This document shows positions 35,261-44,900 of a DNA stretch of 64,000 nt, piece by piece. The stretch is taken from positions 310,001 through 374,000 of the forward strand of contig BCKT01000006.1 of the NCBI GenBank assembly GCA_003116875.1, given 5' to 3'. The notes under the pieces were generated by a model. It did no database searches and was not told the origin of the DNA. It saw only the letters and a program-made list of their open reading frames with translations. Source of the DNA: Takashimella koratensis. Its lineage: Eukaryota > Basidiomycota > Tremellomycetes > Trichosporonales > Tetragoniomycetaceae. The position numbers and the translations under genes were made by a program. The number at the start of each line of letters is the position of its first letter. The stretch's first letter is position 1.

Positions 35261-35489
35261 TCAGTTGTTAGAGCACAGCTCGGACGTCAGGCGTTTACTT
35301 GAAGACAAAGGGTTGATCAAAGGACTGATCAAAGGGTCGATCGAGTCAAGATAAGCTATGTACTGCTCATACTGCGCTGGCTATCGAGTCATGTGCGCCT
35401 GGGGGGAAACCCGACGTAGTTAGGGAAGTCCACCGTTGAGGTGGGCTGCTCGTCGGGTTTGGGGTGGGTAGGGAGAGAGAGAGAGTGAG

Positions 35490-36026
35490 TTAACTACTAT
35501 CTATGGCCGCCGTTTGCCGCCCAGCTCGTTGACTATGGCTGCCATTTTGTCCTCGCGCTGCACTTATCTCTCGGGGCCCGATATTCAAACACGGCAACCC
35601 CGCAAACCTCTCCATCTGCGACCTCACACCTCCTGGTATCTCAAGGTACCCACACTTCTCTTCCTCCCACTCAAATACAACATGCACTCCCATCTCTTCC
35701 AGTCGGACAGGTGAAAGCTGGTTAAAATGGAGGGAAGGCACGACGTGAAGCCTTTCGAGTCGAAGCACCGTTCCGCCGCCGGATCCGGGTCCTGTCGTGG
35801 GTAGTGGAATATGAAGAGCGCCAACTTCGGTGCCGTGGTGTCGAAGGTCAAAGTAGGAGTGGAAGATCTTGTGGAACGGTAAAGGAGAGATTAGGAGAGT
35901 TCGGTCATAAACGACGTGCTCGGTTGTAGCGGTGCTGATGAGGAATCGGACATGGCCGTCGTCGATAGAGGGAAGGGCGTCGGTACGAACCATGCCGCCG
36001 ATGAACCCGGCACCGGACGATGCCAT
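35490..36026 (-). CDS. array copy 13: inactive Copia-retropepsin-like protein
   Basis: 178 residues from ATG 36026. Blocks: MASSGAGFIGGMVRTDALPS, VRFLISTATTEHVVYDRTLL, GTEVGALHIPLPTTGPGSGG, LRLERLHVVPSLHFNQLSPV, RLEEMGVHVVFEWEEEK, YLEIPGGVRSQMERFAGLPC and LNIGPREIS, then a basic Ser/Gln tail. The active-site position is Ser. A TATA-like ACATATATGG at 36233-36242 lies about 205 nt upstream. It is most similar to copy 14, its upstream neighbour. Function unknown. Confidence 0.78.
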   Translation of the reverse strand: MASSGAGFIGGMVRTDALPSIDDGHVRFLISTATTEHVVYDRTLLISPLPFHKIFHSYFDLRHHGTEVGALHIPLPTTGPGSGGGTVLRLERLHVVPSLHFNQLSPVRLEEMGVHVVFEWEEEKCGYLEIPGGVRSQMERFAGLPCLNIGPREISAARGQNGSHSQRAGRQTAAIDSS

Positions 36027-36232
36027 GGTGACGACGAACGACGATCCTTTTGGCGGCGGTTGCAGCTTGGATGAAACAAGAGAAATGGTAATCATTCTCA
36101 CCGGTTAAGTGGGCAGCGATCCGTTGCTCCGTTGCGTGGCAAAAGTTGTTCGACAGGACGAGAAGACAAACGACAACTCCAACCGCCTCCGGTAGAGGTC
36201 CTGAGTAGCCAGCCTTTCTTTCATGCATGCAT

Positions 36233-36242
36233 ACATATATGG
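36233..36242 (-). promoter_or_regulatory. TATA-like box of copy 13
   Basis: CCATATATGT on the minus strand, about 205 nt upstream of the copy 13 ATG. Confidence 0.5.
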
Positions 36243-36386
36243 CTTATCGAAAAGGAGGTCCAAGCACATAGAGGATGAAGTTTCGAGAGGGAAAAATATA
36301 TTTGGTAATATGGAAAAGGGGTGAAAAGTCAAGCGTCGACAGCTTCCTTCGCCTTCTGCTCGCTGCGGCTCTCGAACGAGTTGCGA

Positions 36387-36890
36387 TCACGACGTCGAGT
36401 TCTTAGGATCGGTCGAAATCTGTGGTCGTGGAGAGAGTTTGAACATCGGCAATCCATTGAACGTCTCCAACGGCAATCGAGCGCCACCGGGAATGTCAAG
36501 GTATCCAGCGCTTTTCATGTCTGGAGGGTAGATATGAACCTTGATCCCAGCGAGAGCGAGTTGGGCCGGAGACAGCTGGTTGTATCGTCACGAAGAGACG
36601 ACATACACCTTGTCGAGGCGGAGGGTGGTACCAGCGCCTGATCCGGACCCGGTCGTAGGAAGTGGAATGTGAAGACACCCTACTTCGGTGCTCTTGAGAG
36701 CCGGGGGGAAATAGGATTCGAAGCGTTTCTCGGATGACGAGAGGTCGTGGAGGAACGTTTGACTGTATACGACGTGTTCAGTCGTTGCAGAGCTGACGAG
36801 GAAACGAATGTAGTCGTCTCCATCAATCGAGGCAGGAAAATCGTGAGTGAAGAGGCCACCGATGAATCCCGGTGCGGACGAGGACGGCAT
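36387..36890 (-). pseudogene. array copy 14: full-length frame with one in-frame TGA
   Basis: ATG 36890 to stop 36387 is 168 codons in a single frame with one internal TGA at 36590-36588. Before it: PGFIGGLFTHDFPASIDGDD, IRFLVSSATTEHVVYSQTFL, TEVGCLHIPLPTTGSGSG, LRLDKVYVVSS. After it: RYNQLSPAQLALAGIKVHIY, YLDIPGGARLPLETFNGLPM, FKLSPR. Everything else is intact, so either the gene is newly dead or the TGA (followed by C) is read through. The active-site position is Ser. A TATA-like box (37013-37021) lies 123 nt upstream. Confidence 0.75.
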
Positions 36891-37012
36891 GGTGGGTGGG
36901 CTCAGTTTTGGTCGATTTGACTTGTTTCTCGCGTATCCTCGTTTGTCGCGACCGCTTCCGGAGAAAGGTAGAAAGTCATACGATAGCCCAAGCGACCTCG
37001 AGAAGCAAGGGC

Positions 37013-37021
37013 GTTATAAAG
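37013..37021 (-). promoter_or_regulatory. TATA-like box of copy 14
   Basis: CTTTATAAC on the minus strand, about 123 nt upstream of the copy 14 ATG. Confidence 0.55.
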
Positions 37022-37587
37022 CTAGTCGAGGGGGTTGCGATGACGGATTACGAAGTAAGATAGCTAGTTGGTGATAGATTTTGCCGTCGCGATGTCTTTT
37101 TTTCGGCGCGTAGGGATTGGCGTGAAAGTGAGAGGATAGCTTGATTACCGAGACCTTCTGTACTCAAAGTGGTACGGGGTACGTGCGTCCGTCCCAGTGG
37201 GCTGGTCGCTACGCCAGAGAGAAGTTTTCACTGCTCGGGCAATGGCGATGAGGGTCAAAGGACGTTGGTTGATGGGGAATGACGGGATTAATGGGGACCG
37301 AGCGAGTGGGCAAGATAAACCGTGGGTCAAAGCGACGCTGATCGGGGAGTCGAATCGACAGCCGTCTGCAAGAGGATTTTGCAAGCGACAAGGACTGGTC
37401 GTGTCTGATCGGCAAAGGGGGACGGGTAGGGGGTTCCAGGCAGTGATCATCACTGACAAGGGGGTCAGCTCTGCCATTTCATTACCACTGTCAGCTGGAT
37501 CTGCGCATGTCGCGATGACTGCGGCTACTCACGGGCATCGTTCTATTAGCGACTGATCGGCCACGACACCCTGAGTACTGGGGACCA
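37022..37587. other. right boundary of the paralog array
   Basis: No gene or array module recognised. This is where the array ends and conserved-type genes resume. Confidence 0.4.
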
Positions 37588-37992
37588 CTACTTCCCCGCG
37601 TCATCGTCCTCTTCCTCTGCGGCCGGAGCGGGCGCCAAGAGACTTTGCCTCTCATTCGGCAGTCCCGAGTTCGACAACGCCGGAGATGCGGGAGCGAACA
37701 GTGGTGTCGCACACCTGACGGGCGTCATGAGTCCGGTAACGAACGACGATGCGCTTGCGGCGAGGGCGAGGGCGGGAGTCGGAGCTGGAGACGCGAAGGA
37801 AGAAGGAGAAGGAGAAGGAGAGGGAATAGGGGCGGCGGTAGCGACGGGGGCAGGGGTGGAGCCGTAGTGCGGATGAGGAGTCGGGTGGTGGAGAGGCACG
37901 AGGTTGACAACTACAGGTGCGGGTTGAGCGGGCTCTGGAGGGGACGGGCGGAAGAGGAAAGAAAGGAAGGAGAAGGCGGTGATTGTGTCCAT
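37588..37992 (-). CDS. small Pro/Ala-rich hypothetical protein
   Basis: A single frame of 134 residues from ATG 37992. It begins MDTITAFSFLSFLFRPSPPE, a hydrophobic start that could be a signal or anchor segment, continues as Pro/Ala/Ser-rich low complexity, and ends in an acidic EEEDDDAGK tail. A CT-rich leader precedes the ATG, as in other genes of the window. I do not recognise a family. Codon use is like the neighbouring genes, but the low-complexity composition means it could be a chance frame. Confidence 0.4.
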   Translation of the reverse strand: MDTITAFSFLSFLFRPSPPEPAQPAPVVVNLVPLHHPTPHPHYGSTPAPVATAAPIPSPSPSPSSFASPAPTPALALAASASSFVTGLMTPVRCATPLFAPASPALSNSGLPNERQSLLAPAPAAEEEDDDAGK

Positions 37993-38652
37993 AGTGAATA
38001 GAGAGCAGAGGTGGTGAGCGATGAAGAGGTAGAGAGATAGAGAAAGAGAGATGGGGATGTGGTGGATCGAGATCTGGGTTTGTCTCTGACTGACGGAGAA
38101 TTTGGACGGCAGACAAACAGCAATCACCTCGGCGCAGCAGCCAAGAGAACCAACCACTGAACCCCCAGAGTGCACGTCTACGTCTAATCCCCCGCCAGTG
38201 GTTGGTTGGTTATACTACTCTCTCGGCCGTCAGCCGTGCGTAAGGCTTTGTTTGGCTCAACTGTCTCGTGCTCGTCTGCCACGGTGCATACCGGCAAAAA
38301 AGAAGACCCGCACACCGCAGGGCTCATATTTGCAGTGGGAGTCTACATCCCTGGAACGCTATGCATGCAGACTCGTGAGCCGTATGCATGCATGACCACG
38401 CTGAGAACATAAGGTGACTGCTCCAGGGGGTTTGAGTGTTCGCTGTGTCTATGGTGAATGACCGGTCATGAGCGGTGGTTGATACCCGATACATCCGACA
38501 ACGTCACCGCCTGCCTTCCATACCAACATCCATCCTCTTATCCTCTCTTCATCCAACATCTCCCTCTCTACATCTCCCCATCTACATTCTTGCCACCACA
38601 GCCCACCTGCTCCAGCTCATCCCTCGCCGCTCTCCTCCCTCCCAGCTTCACT
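37993..38652. promoter_or_regulatory. divergent region before the TMEM14-like gene
   Basis: Lies between the hypothetical at 37588-37992 (-) and the TMEM14-like gene (+). C/T-rich leader sequence at 38515-38650; no other gene. Confidence 0.4.
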
Positions 38653-39476
38653 ATGGTAAGTCATTTGCCAAGGCAATTAGGCTGGTCGGGCACAGGCGAC
38701 AGGCGACTAGCCCGGCCCGTGGTCGCCGCCGCAGTCGTTGTCGCTGTTGCTCACTGTACTGACGATCCCAGTCTCACAAACCAGCAGCCGCGGTAGGTAG
38801 ATCTGTCTCATCAACGTCTAGCCTCCAGTGTCCACTCTCACGGCACACAAGGCCTCGTATCCCCCCCGTCCCCCAACTGGGGTGATATGCTGATACACTT
38901 TCCTCTCCTCCCCCTTGTCCAAATCCCGTCAACCCACATCTATCTCTCCCTCATCGTCGCACCACCCCGACCCCAACCCCAACCCCAACCCCAGATGTCC
39001 GGCGTCTCCCTACTTGGGGGTATCACCGCCTACACGCGATACAACTCCTTCCCAGCCCTCGTCGCGTCCTTCGCTATCGGCGGGGCTATGGCCGTCTCGT
39101 CTATGCGGATCAAGGATAACATGGAGGGCGGGATCGAGGGGGCGGCAATCAGTAGTGGCGTCTTGATGGTGCCGACGTTGAGGTGAGTCATATCCCAGCG
39201 GAGCGAGGTCGTGGGGGATTATTGGAAGCGGCGACAAGTCGATGTTGGTTGAGGAGTATACCCTGGGAGGGAAGGGAGAAACAACATGAAGCAGAATGGT
39301 CTCTGACAAGCCCTTCCTTCGCCCTTGCCCAAATTCGTTGTCCGATTCGATCTCAACGAAACAGGCGCGCAGTAATCACCCGTTTCGCTCCGATTCCCGT
39401 AGTAGTCGCTGGTCTCGCGGTGGCCAGTACCGCGTACTACGGAATGACCTGGTACGATGGGCACCATCTCCTTTAA
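38653..39476 (+). CDS. TMEM14-family small membrane protein
   Basis: Exons 38653-38655, 38772-38792, 38995-39182 and 39365-39476 give 107 residues, the normal family size. The first coding exon is only the ATG; exon 2 encodes SHKPAAA. Exon 3 begins MSGVSLLGGITAYTRYNS, and the remaining sequence holds three to four short hydrophobic segments rich in Gly/Ala (FPALVASFAIGGAMAV, AAISSGVLMVPTL, FAPIPVVVAGLAVAST). The GG-x-x-Y and G-S-x-P-x-L-like spacing fits TMEM14 (UPF0136) proteins, some of which act in mitochondrial inner-membrane transport. If the two mini-exons are wrong, translation could start at ATG 38995, giving 99 residues. Confidence 0.82.
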
Positions 39477-39883
39477 AGTCACACGTCAGAGGAGAGTTGG
39501 GGACAGTTTAGGTGGAAGGGAGGTGGTCGTTGGTTTGGTCAGGAAGTGATCAGATCGGCAAAAGGTTGAGGAAGACGGCAAGGTCTGGGAGGATTGCCAG
39601 GGTCTGTGGATATAATGTATCAATATAGTTGTCGCTATTAGTCCACGGATGATGGCCGTTGGACGAGAAGATCAACGGACAGGATTGGATTCAAGCAAGG
39701 TCTCATATCTCATCGTATGCAAATGAAAAGGGTATCAACGTGCACGGTATAACGGTCGCCCAAAGTTCTCGCCCAAGATTTTGTAGTCCTCGATCTTATG
39801 CCCTCGTGCCGAGCCACATTGATGTTCGGCAGTACCTTGCCTACGCCACCTCCTCCAGTCGCACTGCTTCCTGGTTGTGTAAC
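39477..39883. other. convergent intergenic region
   Basis: 3' regions of the TMEM14-like and ALKBH7-like genes; no gene seen. Confidence 0.45.
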
Positions 39884-41078
39884 CTACTTCCCATCCTGAT
39901 CGAGCAGAGCAGATCGTCACGAGCAAATTGGATCATGGAGAAGAGCACCTTGTCAGCGCTGTCGGTAAACCAAAAGCAAACTCCAGCGGCCAGACTCACC
40001 CGAACCATGAGGCTGACGCGGTGGCCGCGCTGTAGTCGTTGTCCGTCCCATTGGCTCGATTCATGGTCGTAAGGCAAGATAGAGTGGGCGTATTCGTACC
40101 TTACCCTTCCTCTGCGTCTGGTCAGTGACGATTCCATCAAGAAAGTATCTACCCATACTTCACACCCCTTCCATTCTCACTCCGGGCGCAACCTCCTTCA
40201 CCGCAATACTACACGAGACCTGGCTCAACTCACGACTGAACATACACCGACCCAGAAGGAAGCAACACGTCCCACCCCTCTCCCCCTTCTCCGTCCCCTC
40301 CACCTCCTTCACTCCCCTTTCGCTCAAGCCGGAGTATCCGCGCCGCGCCAAGAGAAGCACCTACAATACTCCCGCCCGATGCCTCGATGTTATCCACGTG
40401 CGCAAGGATCTCGCCACGAGGTGCGAGATGTAGCGCGTGTGTCGTAGATCCGGGGCGCATGACCGAGGTCGGGTCCGGGGCGAGGGAAGGTGACGATTGG
40501 GTCGGTGAAGGAGAAGGGTTGGGAGTGGAGGGAGCAGCAGAGGTCGAGTTTGGGAGGAGATCATGGAGTCGAGATAAGAGCGGAGGAAGGAGTGGGTCTG
40601 AAGGGAGGGTAGTGATCAAGTTCTCGCGATAATAGTGGATCACAGAATCGAAATGCCCTTCTTCGAATCCGTACTGGTTCTCGGTATCGAACATGTCTTG
40701 CAGTGCTGCGAAGACTCGGGATCCGGGTTCCACCGACACACTCTCGCTTGACTCGGTTTGCTGCACGTTACTGGCAGACGACGATGGAGATGAGGCTTGT
40801 TCCTTGACGCTATCACTTGATCTAGAGCTGTTGGCCAGCCTAGATCGACGACGAGACAGGCGTCGACGAACACCGTCTGCGCTGTCTAGCTTCCATAGTG
40901 CGGCAGATAAGAGAACCCGCGTCTCGGCTGGCGTGAAGAACGATGGGAAAAGGGTGAATTCAGTGTCGAGGTTGGATCGTACTGTGGGCTGAGATGGCGG
41001 TCGTGCTGTGCGAACGAGGGCGAGAGGGCGGATGAATGAGGTAGAGAGGGAGGAAGAAGGGAGGTGGAGGCGAAGCAT
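39884..41078 (-). CDS. ALKBH7-like mitochondrial 2-oxoglutarate/Fe(II) dioxygenase
   Basis: Exons (minus) 41078-40234, 40117-40000 and 39895-39884 give 324 residues; the last coding exon is only 12 nt (DGK and stop). The N-terminus (MLRLHLPSSSLSTSFIRPLA) is rich in Arg/Ser/Leu without acids, as in a mitochondrial targeting sequence. The family opening LFPSFFTPAETRVLLSAAL is followed by a low-complexity insertion. The catalytic core is THALHLAPRGEILAHVDNIE, with iron ligands His227 and Asp229, then GGSIVGASLGAARILRL. The second exon reads RYEYAHSILPYDH with the distal His293 and ends RGHRVSLMVR with the 2-oxoglutarate Arg. This matches ALKBH7, which lacks the nucleotide-recognition lid of other AlkB proteins. 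The substrate here is unknown. Confidence 0.88.
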
Positions 41079-41941
41079 GGGATTAGGGGAACATGAAGGG
41101 GTGACAGTGAGGGGCCGGGGAGGAGGGCCGAGAGTGAGCAAAGGGGAGAAGACGCTGTCGAAACCGCCGTCGATGTGGTGTAGATGGATGTAGAGAGAGG
41201 CAGGTCTGGAGGGATGTCAAAAGCCAGAAACCCAATCGCCACGGCTACGGGCTAATTTCTTTCGGCCGCGCGCATAGCGAATCGCGACGTCATCCACCTA
41301 AGTCAGCACCGTCTCCTCCCCACATCTCCCTTCCTCTCCTCTCCTCACATCTCACATCTCTCATCTCGTATCTCACTTTACATCATCCCCATTCCCATCC
41401 TCACTCACTCTCATCGCTATAGACCTCAGCGATCGGCACGTCTACACGAGCGCACAGTGATCACTACGCCGAGTGTAACGACCTCTCGACTCTGATCAGA
41501 GGCCAAAGCGTACCGCCTCAATCTCCTCCACTCTCGGTACCTCCCTTTGCACCCAACCACGACCGCAACAGACTGACGACGACGACCTCGACCACATCAT
41601 CGTTCAGACATCATCGCTCTTTCGCTCAGACTTGACCGAAGTCTCCGACTGTTCGTATCGCATTCGACACACGAGGTCCGAGACACCGCCCTTGCCTAGC
41701 TACTTTGCTCTAGCGTATCACTGCGATTTCAAGCTAAGGGAGCCAAGACAAGAGGGGAAGAGGTCCTCCGCAGCAACTTGGTAGTGATCATCATTCGTCT
41801 TTCGGTACCACCACCCGACCTCACACCAACGGCACACTCTGTCCGACTCATCCCTTCGACACTCCATCGTCGCATCCGATCACATACATAGCTGCCAACA
41901 GTCCAGTCCCCGTCCACTACCCAACTCTCCCACCCGCGACA
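41079..41941. promoter_or_regulatory. divergent promoter region with long pyrimidine-rich leader
   Basis: Shared upstream region of the ALKBH7-like and PX-domain genes. A TCTCC/TCACATC-rich stretch at 41310-41400 suggests transcription starts for the plus-strand gene. No other gene. Confidence 0.4.
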
Positions 41942-44900
41942 ATGGACGCCCAGCGGCAGGTCCCATACCAGCCTCGGCGCCAGAAATCTCGCCCCGACCG
42001 AGCGCTCCCGGCTGTCCCTCCTCCTGAAGAGGACGTGGGCGCTGTCAACGCCTTTGAGCAGGCGCAGTTCTTCGCATCCCCTCCTTCTCCACCACCTCTT
42101 CACTCCTCTCTCGACTCGGCGGCAACCCCTTTCGACGATGCACCTGCCGAACCCACCTCCACCTCTACCTCGACGACCTCCGAGAACGCCGAGCCCAAGC
42201 GAGTCCGCCCGCCTGTTCCCAAAACCCCAATGGCATTCATCTCCTCCCCTCCTGGAGGCATCCAGTCTGCTGGCGCGCAGACCTCGGCCTCCCATCTCAA
42301 CCCATACCACTCCACCCTCCCCGAAGGTGTCGTCCCGCCAACCACGCTCACTCCTCTTCGCGCCCACTACTTGAAGAAAGTCCTCGTCAACCAGCAAATC
42401 AGCTACGAGCTCAACCTCATCACGCACCCTGTCCTTGGAGCCGACGCTCTCGGGCTCCTCGGCGACCCCTTCACCCTCTCCGAGAAAGCCAAAAGCGACG
42501 CGGTAGCTGTCGGTGCGAGCCGGGGAGACCTCCCGTTTATGCGGTACTTATTCCACCAGTTCTTCCTCCCCTTTCCATTCCTCGCGACCGCCCCGCCAAC
42601 ATTCTGGTCCGCCAAGGTCCAGCCTTTCCTCTCAAGCTTCCTCGCGACCACCGGGGTCGCGCAACACACGATCCTCTCCGAAGGCGAGCGCGAGATCGCA
42701 GAGTCCCTCATGACCAAGGAAGAGCGTAAAGAGGCCGAAGACAGGCGTAAAATCTGGGCAAAGATTGAAAAACACCTCGCGCTCATGGTCGGCGTAGGCA
42801 TCAAGCTCACAGGAGGGGAAGAGGTGGTTAGGATAGGTCAAGCAGAGTTGAGGAGACTGGAAGCGCTCCAAGAGGAGAGAAGGCAAAAGTATTTGCAGCA
42901 ACACCCGCAGGGCGATATGAGCCAGGCGATTCAGTTTGACGTCAATGTCGTCGGGGTCCGCGTTGTTACGGAAAAGGGCAGGGTGAGGAGCAAGAACCAC
43001 GAGGTGAGTCATTAAGAGGAGCTTTACAAGTATTCAGGCGCTTACGCATCTTTGCAGGAGTTTATTATTAGGACGAGCCGGACAGGTGTCAAGGATGTCT
43101 TCGTCTCTCGTCGCTACGGCGACTTTAGGCGTCTGGCGGAGGAGGTGGGCATAGCATTGCGGCTCAAACAGATACTGGACACGTGCTAACTCCATCTCCA
43201 GCTGCGCATCGCATTCCCTGATCACAACCTCCCCAACCCGCCGCCGAAGGACAAGTCCGCCGCCGCTGCACCCGTTGTCCAGCCTCAGACGACGTACAGC
43301 TACTACAACCCCCTCCGAGCCATCTACGGTTCAGGTGCCCCACCTGCTTCTGGCCCCTCTTCTAGCCCTGGCCGACCTTCGTCCCCTGCCTCTTCCTCGC
43401 CGCGAGCGAGCGAAGATCTGCAGTCCCCAGGAGGCGGGACCACCCCCCTTTCCCGGGAGAAGAATCGCCTCACTCTTCGCGCCTATATGAAGAACATCAT
43501 CTCCCAGCCATACGTTATCGACTCTCAAGTCCTCCGCTCGTTCCTCCTCTCCAACCCAACCCCACTGACTCCGCCCGAAGCAGCGGACATTCAGCGCCGG
43601 CTAGAAGCGGACGCGGTAAGGGAGGAAGGGAGGAAGAGGTTTAGGCAAGAAGCAGAGAGGAGGGTGGAAGCTCTCAGAGAAGGGTTGGCGAGGTTTAGAG
43701 GAGATGTGTTGTCGAAAGAGGGAGGACTCAAAGCGGTCTTTGATGTCGTCAAGAGAGTGGAGAAGGTGGAGGATCTGCCAGAGGCAGAGAGGAGTGTCCT
43801 GGAATGGGGGAAGATCTCGTGAGTGGCGTTTTCGTGCTGAGCCGTGAACGTCTCCTAGCGGTTGTAAACGCATATCTTAGTCTTTGTGTTTTGGAGTAGG
43901 CCGAGTTGAACAGGTGACTGACAACCTTCACAGACTCGCAGCGACAATCTTCCAGCTCTATGTAGCTTCCGATACGGCGTCCGAGACACTTGCGGGGCTC
44001 AAGAGGCTGCACGGCCTCATGCCTTACTTTGTGCTCAAGGGGATTCTCAAAATTTCGAATCCAATGGCTATGATCAGAGGTGAGTGAGGATAAGTGGGTT
44101 GCGCGTCCTGATTGTGGATCTGGCTGACGGTGAACTCGTGCAGGTGTGCTCGATCTGTTCCTTGCCCGTCCATTTGGCGGGCAAAGTCTACTCCAAAGGT
44201 GTGTCCCTTTTCCAACCTCATTTCTGTATTTTGACCACACCCTGCACCTCTCTTGCCCTGTTCACATATTGATCCGTCTTAGGATGTTCTCCACCTCATT
44301 GAACGAAGACGTCCGCCTCCTTGCTGAAGACATCCAAACCGTTTCCGAAAAGATTGACGATCCTGTAATCTGTGCCAAAGTCGCACAATACGTTGACGCT
44401 CCCTTTGAGATCCAAGAAGTCATCCGGCGCGACGCTTTGAGCGAGAACGTAGACTTGCTCGTCGTTATCCTCCGATCTCCCGATATGCCGGTCCTCACTC
44501 GCCCGCAGTTTCAGAGAGTCGCGAGGGCGTCGAGAGCGTTCAAGGAGTATAAAGCTCAGCAGGCGGAAATGGATGATTCAGACGATGATGAAGGACCGGA
44601 TAACGAGGATGCGTGGTTGTTTGAGGATTTGAGTATTTTGATGAAGTTGATGTTGAGGAAAAAGGAGAAAGAGGCATTGGTGGCGCTCATCTTTGAGGTG
44701 AGTTTGGGTCTGAGTTGCGGTTTGGGGGTGTAGGCCGCAGGGTATAGAGGATGGCAGGATCGACGAGGACGTATCAGAAGCAGGGTAGCGATCTGCTGTA
44801 CATTGAAGGAACTGACAAACGTCTCAGGGAACCACCGCCGAGCTGCTCAAGGATATCATTACCATATTTTACGCTCCGTTGGCACAGGTCTACAAAGCAG

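Noticed and set aside
20955..37021. A complete Ty1/Copia retrotransposon or nested elements
   Set aside because: Only the retropepsin-like segment is present, many times. I found no integrase, reverse transcriptase, RNase H or gag-knuckle frames and no long terminal repeats in either strand.
41729..42427. 232-residue minus-strand frame
   Set aside because: Antisense to the first exon of the PX-domain gene and to its leader; no family features.
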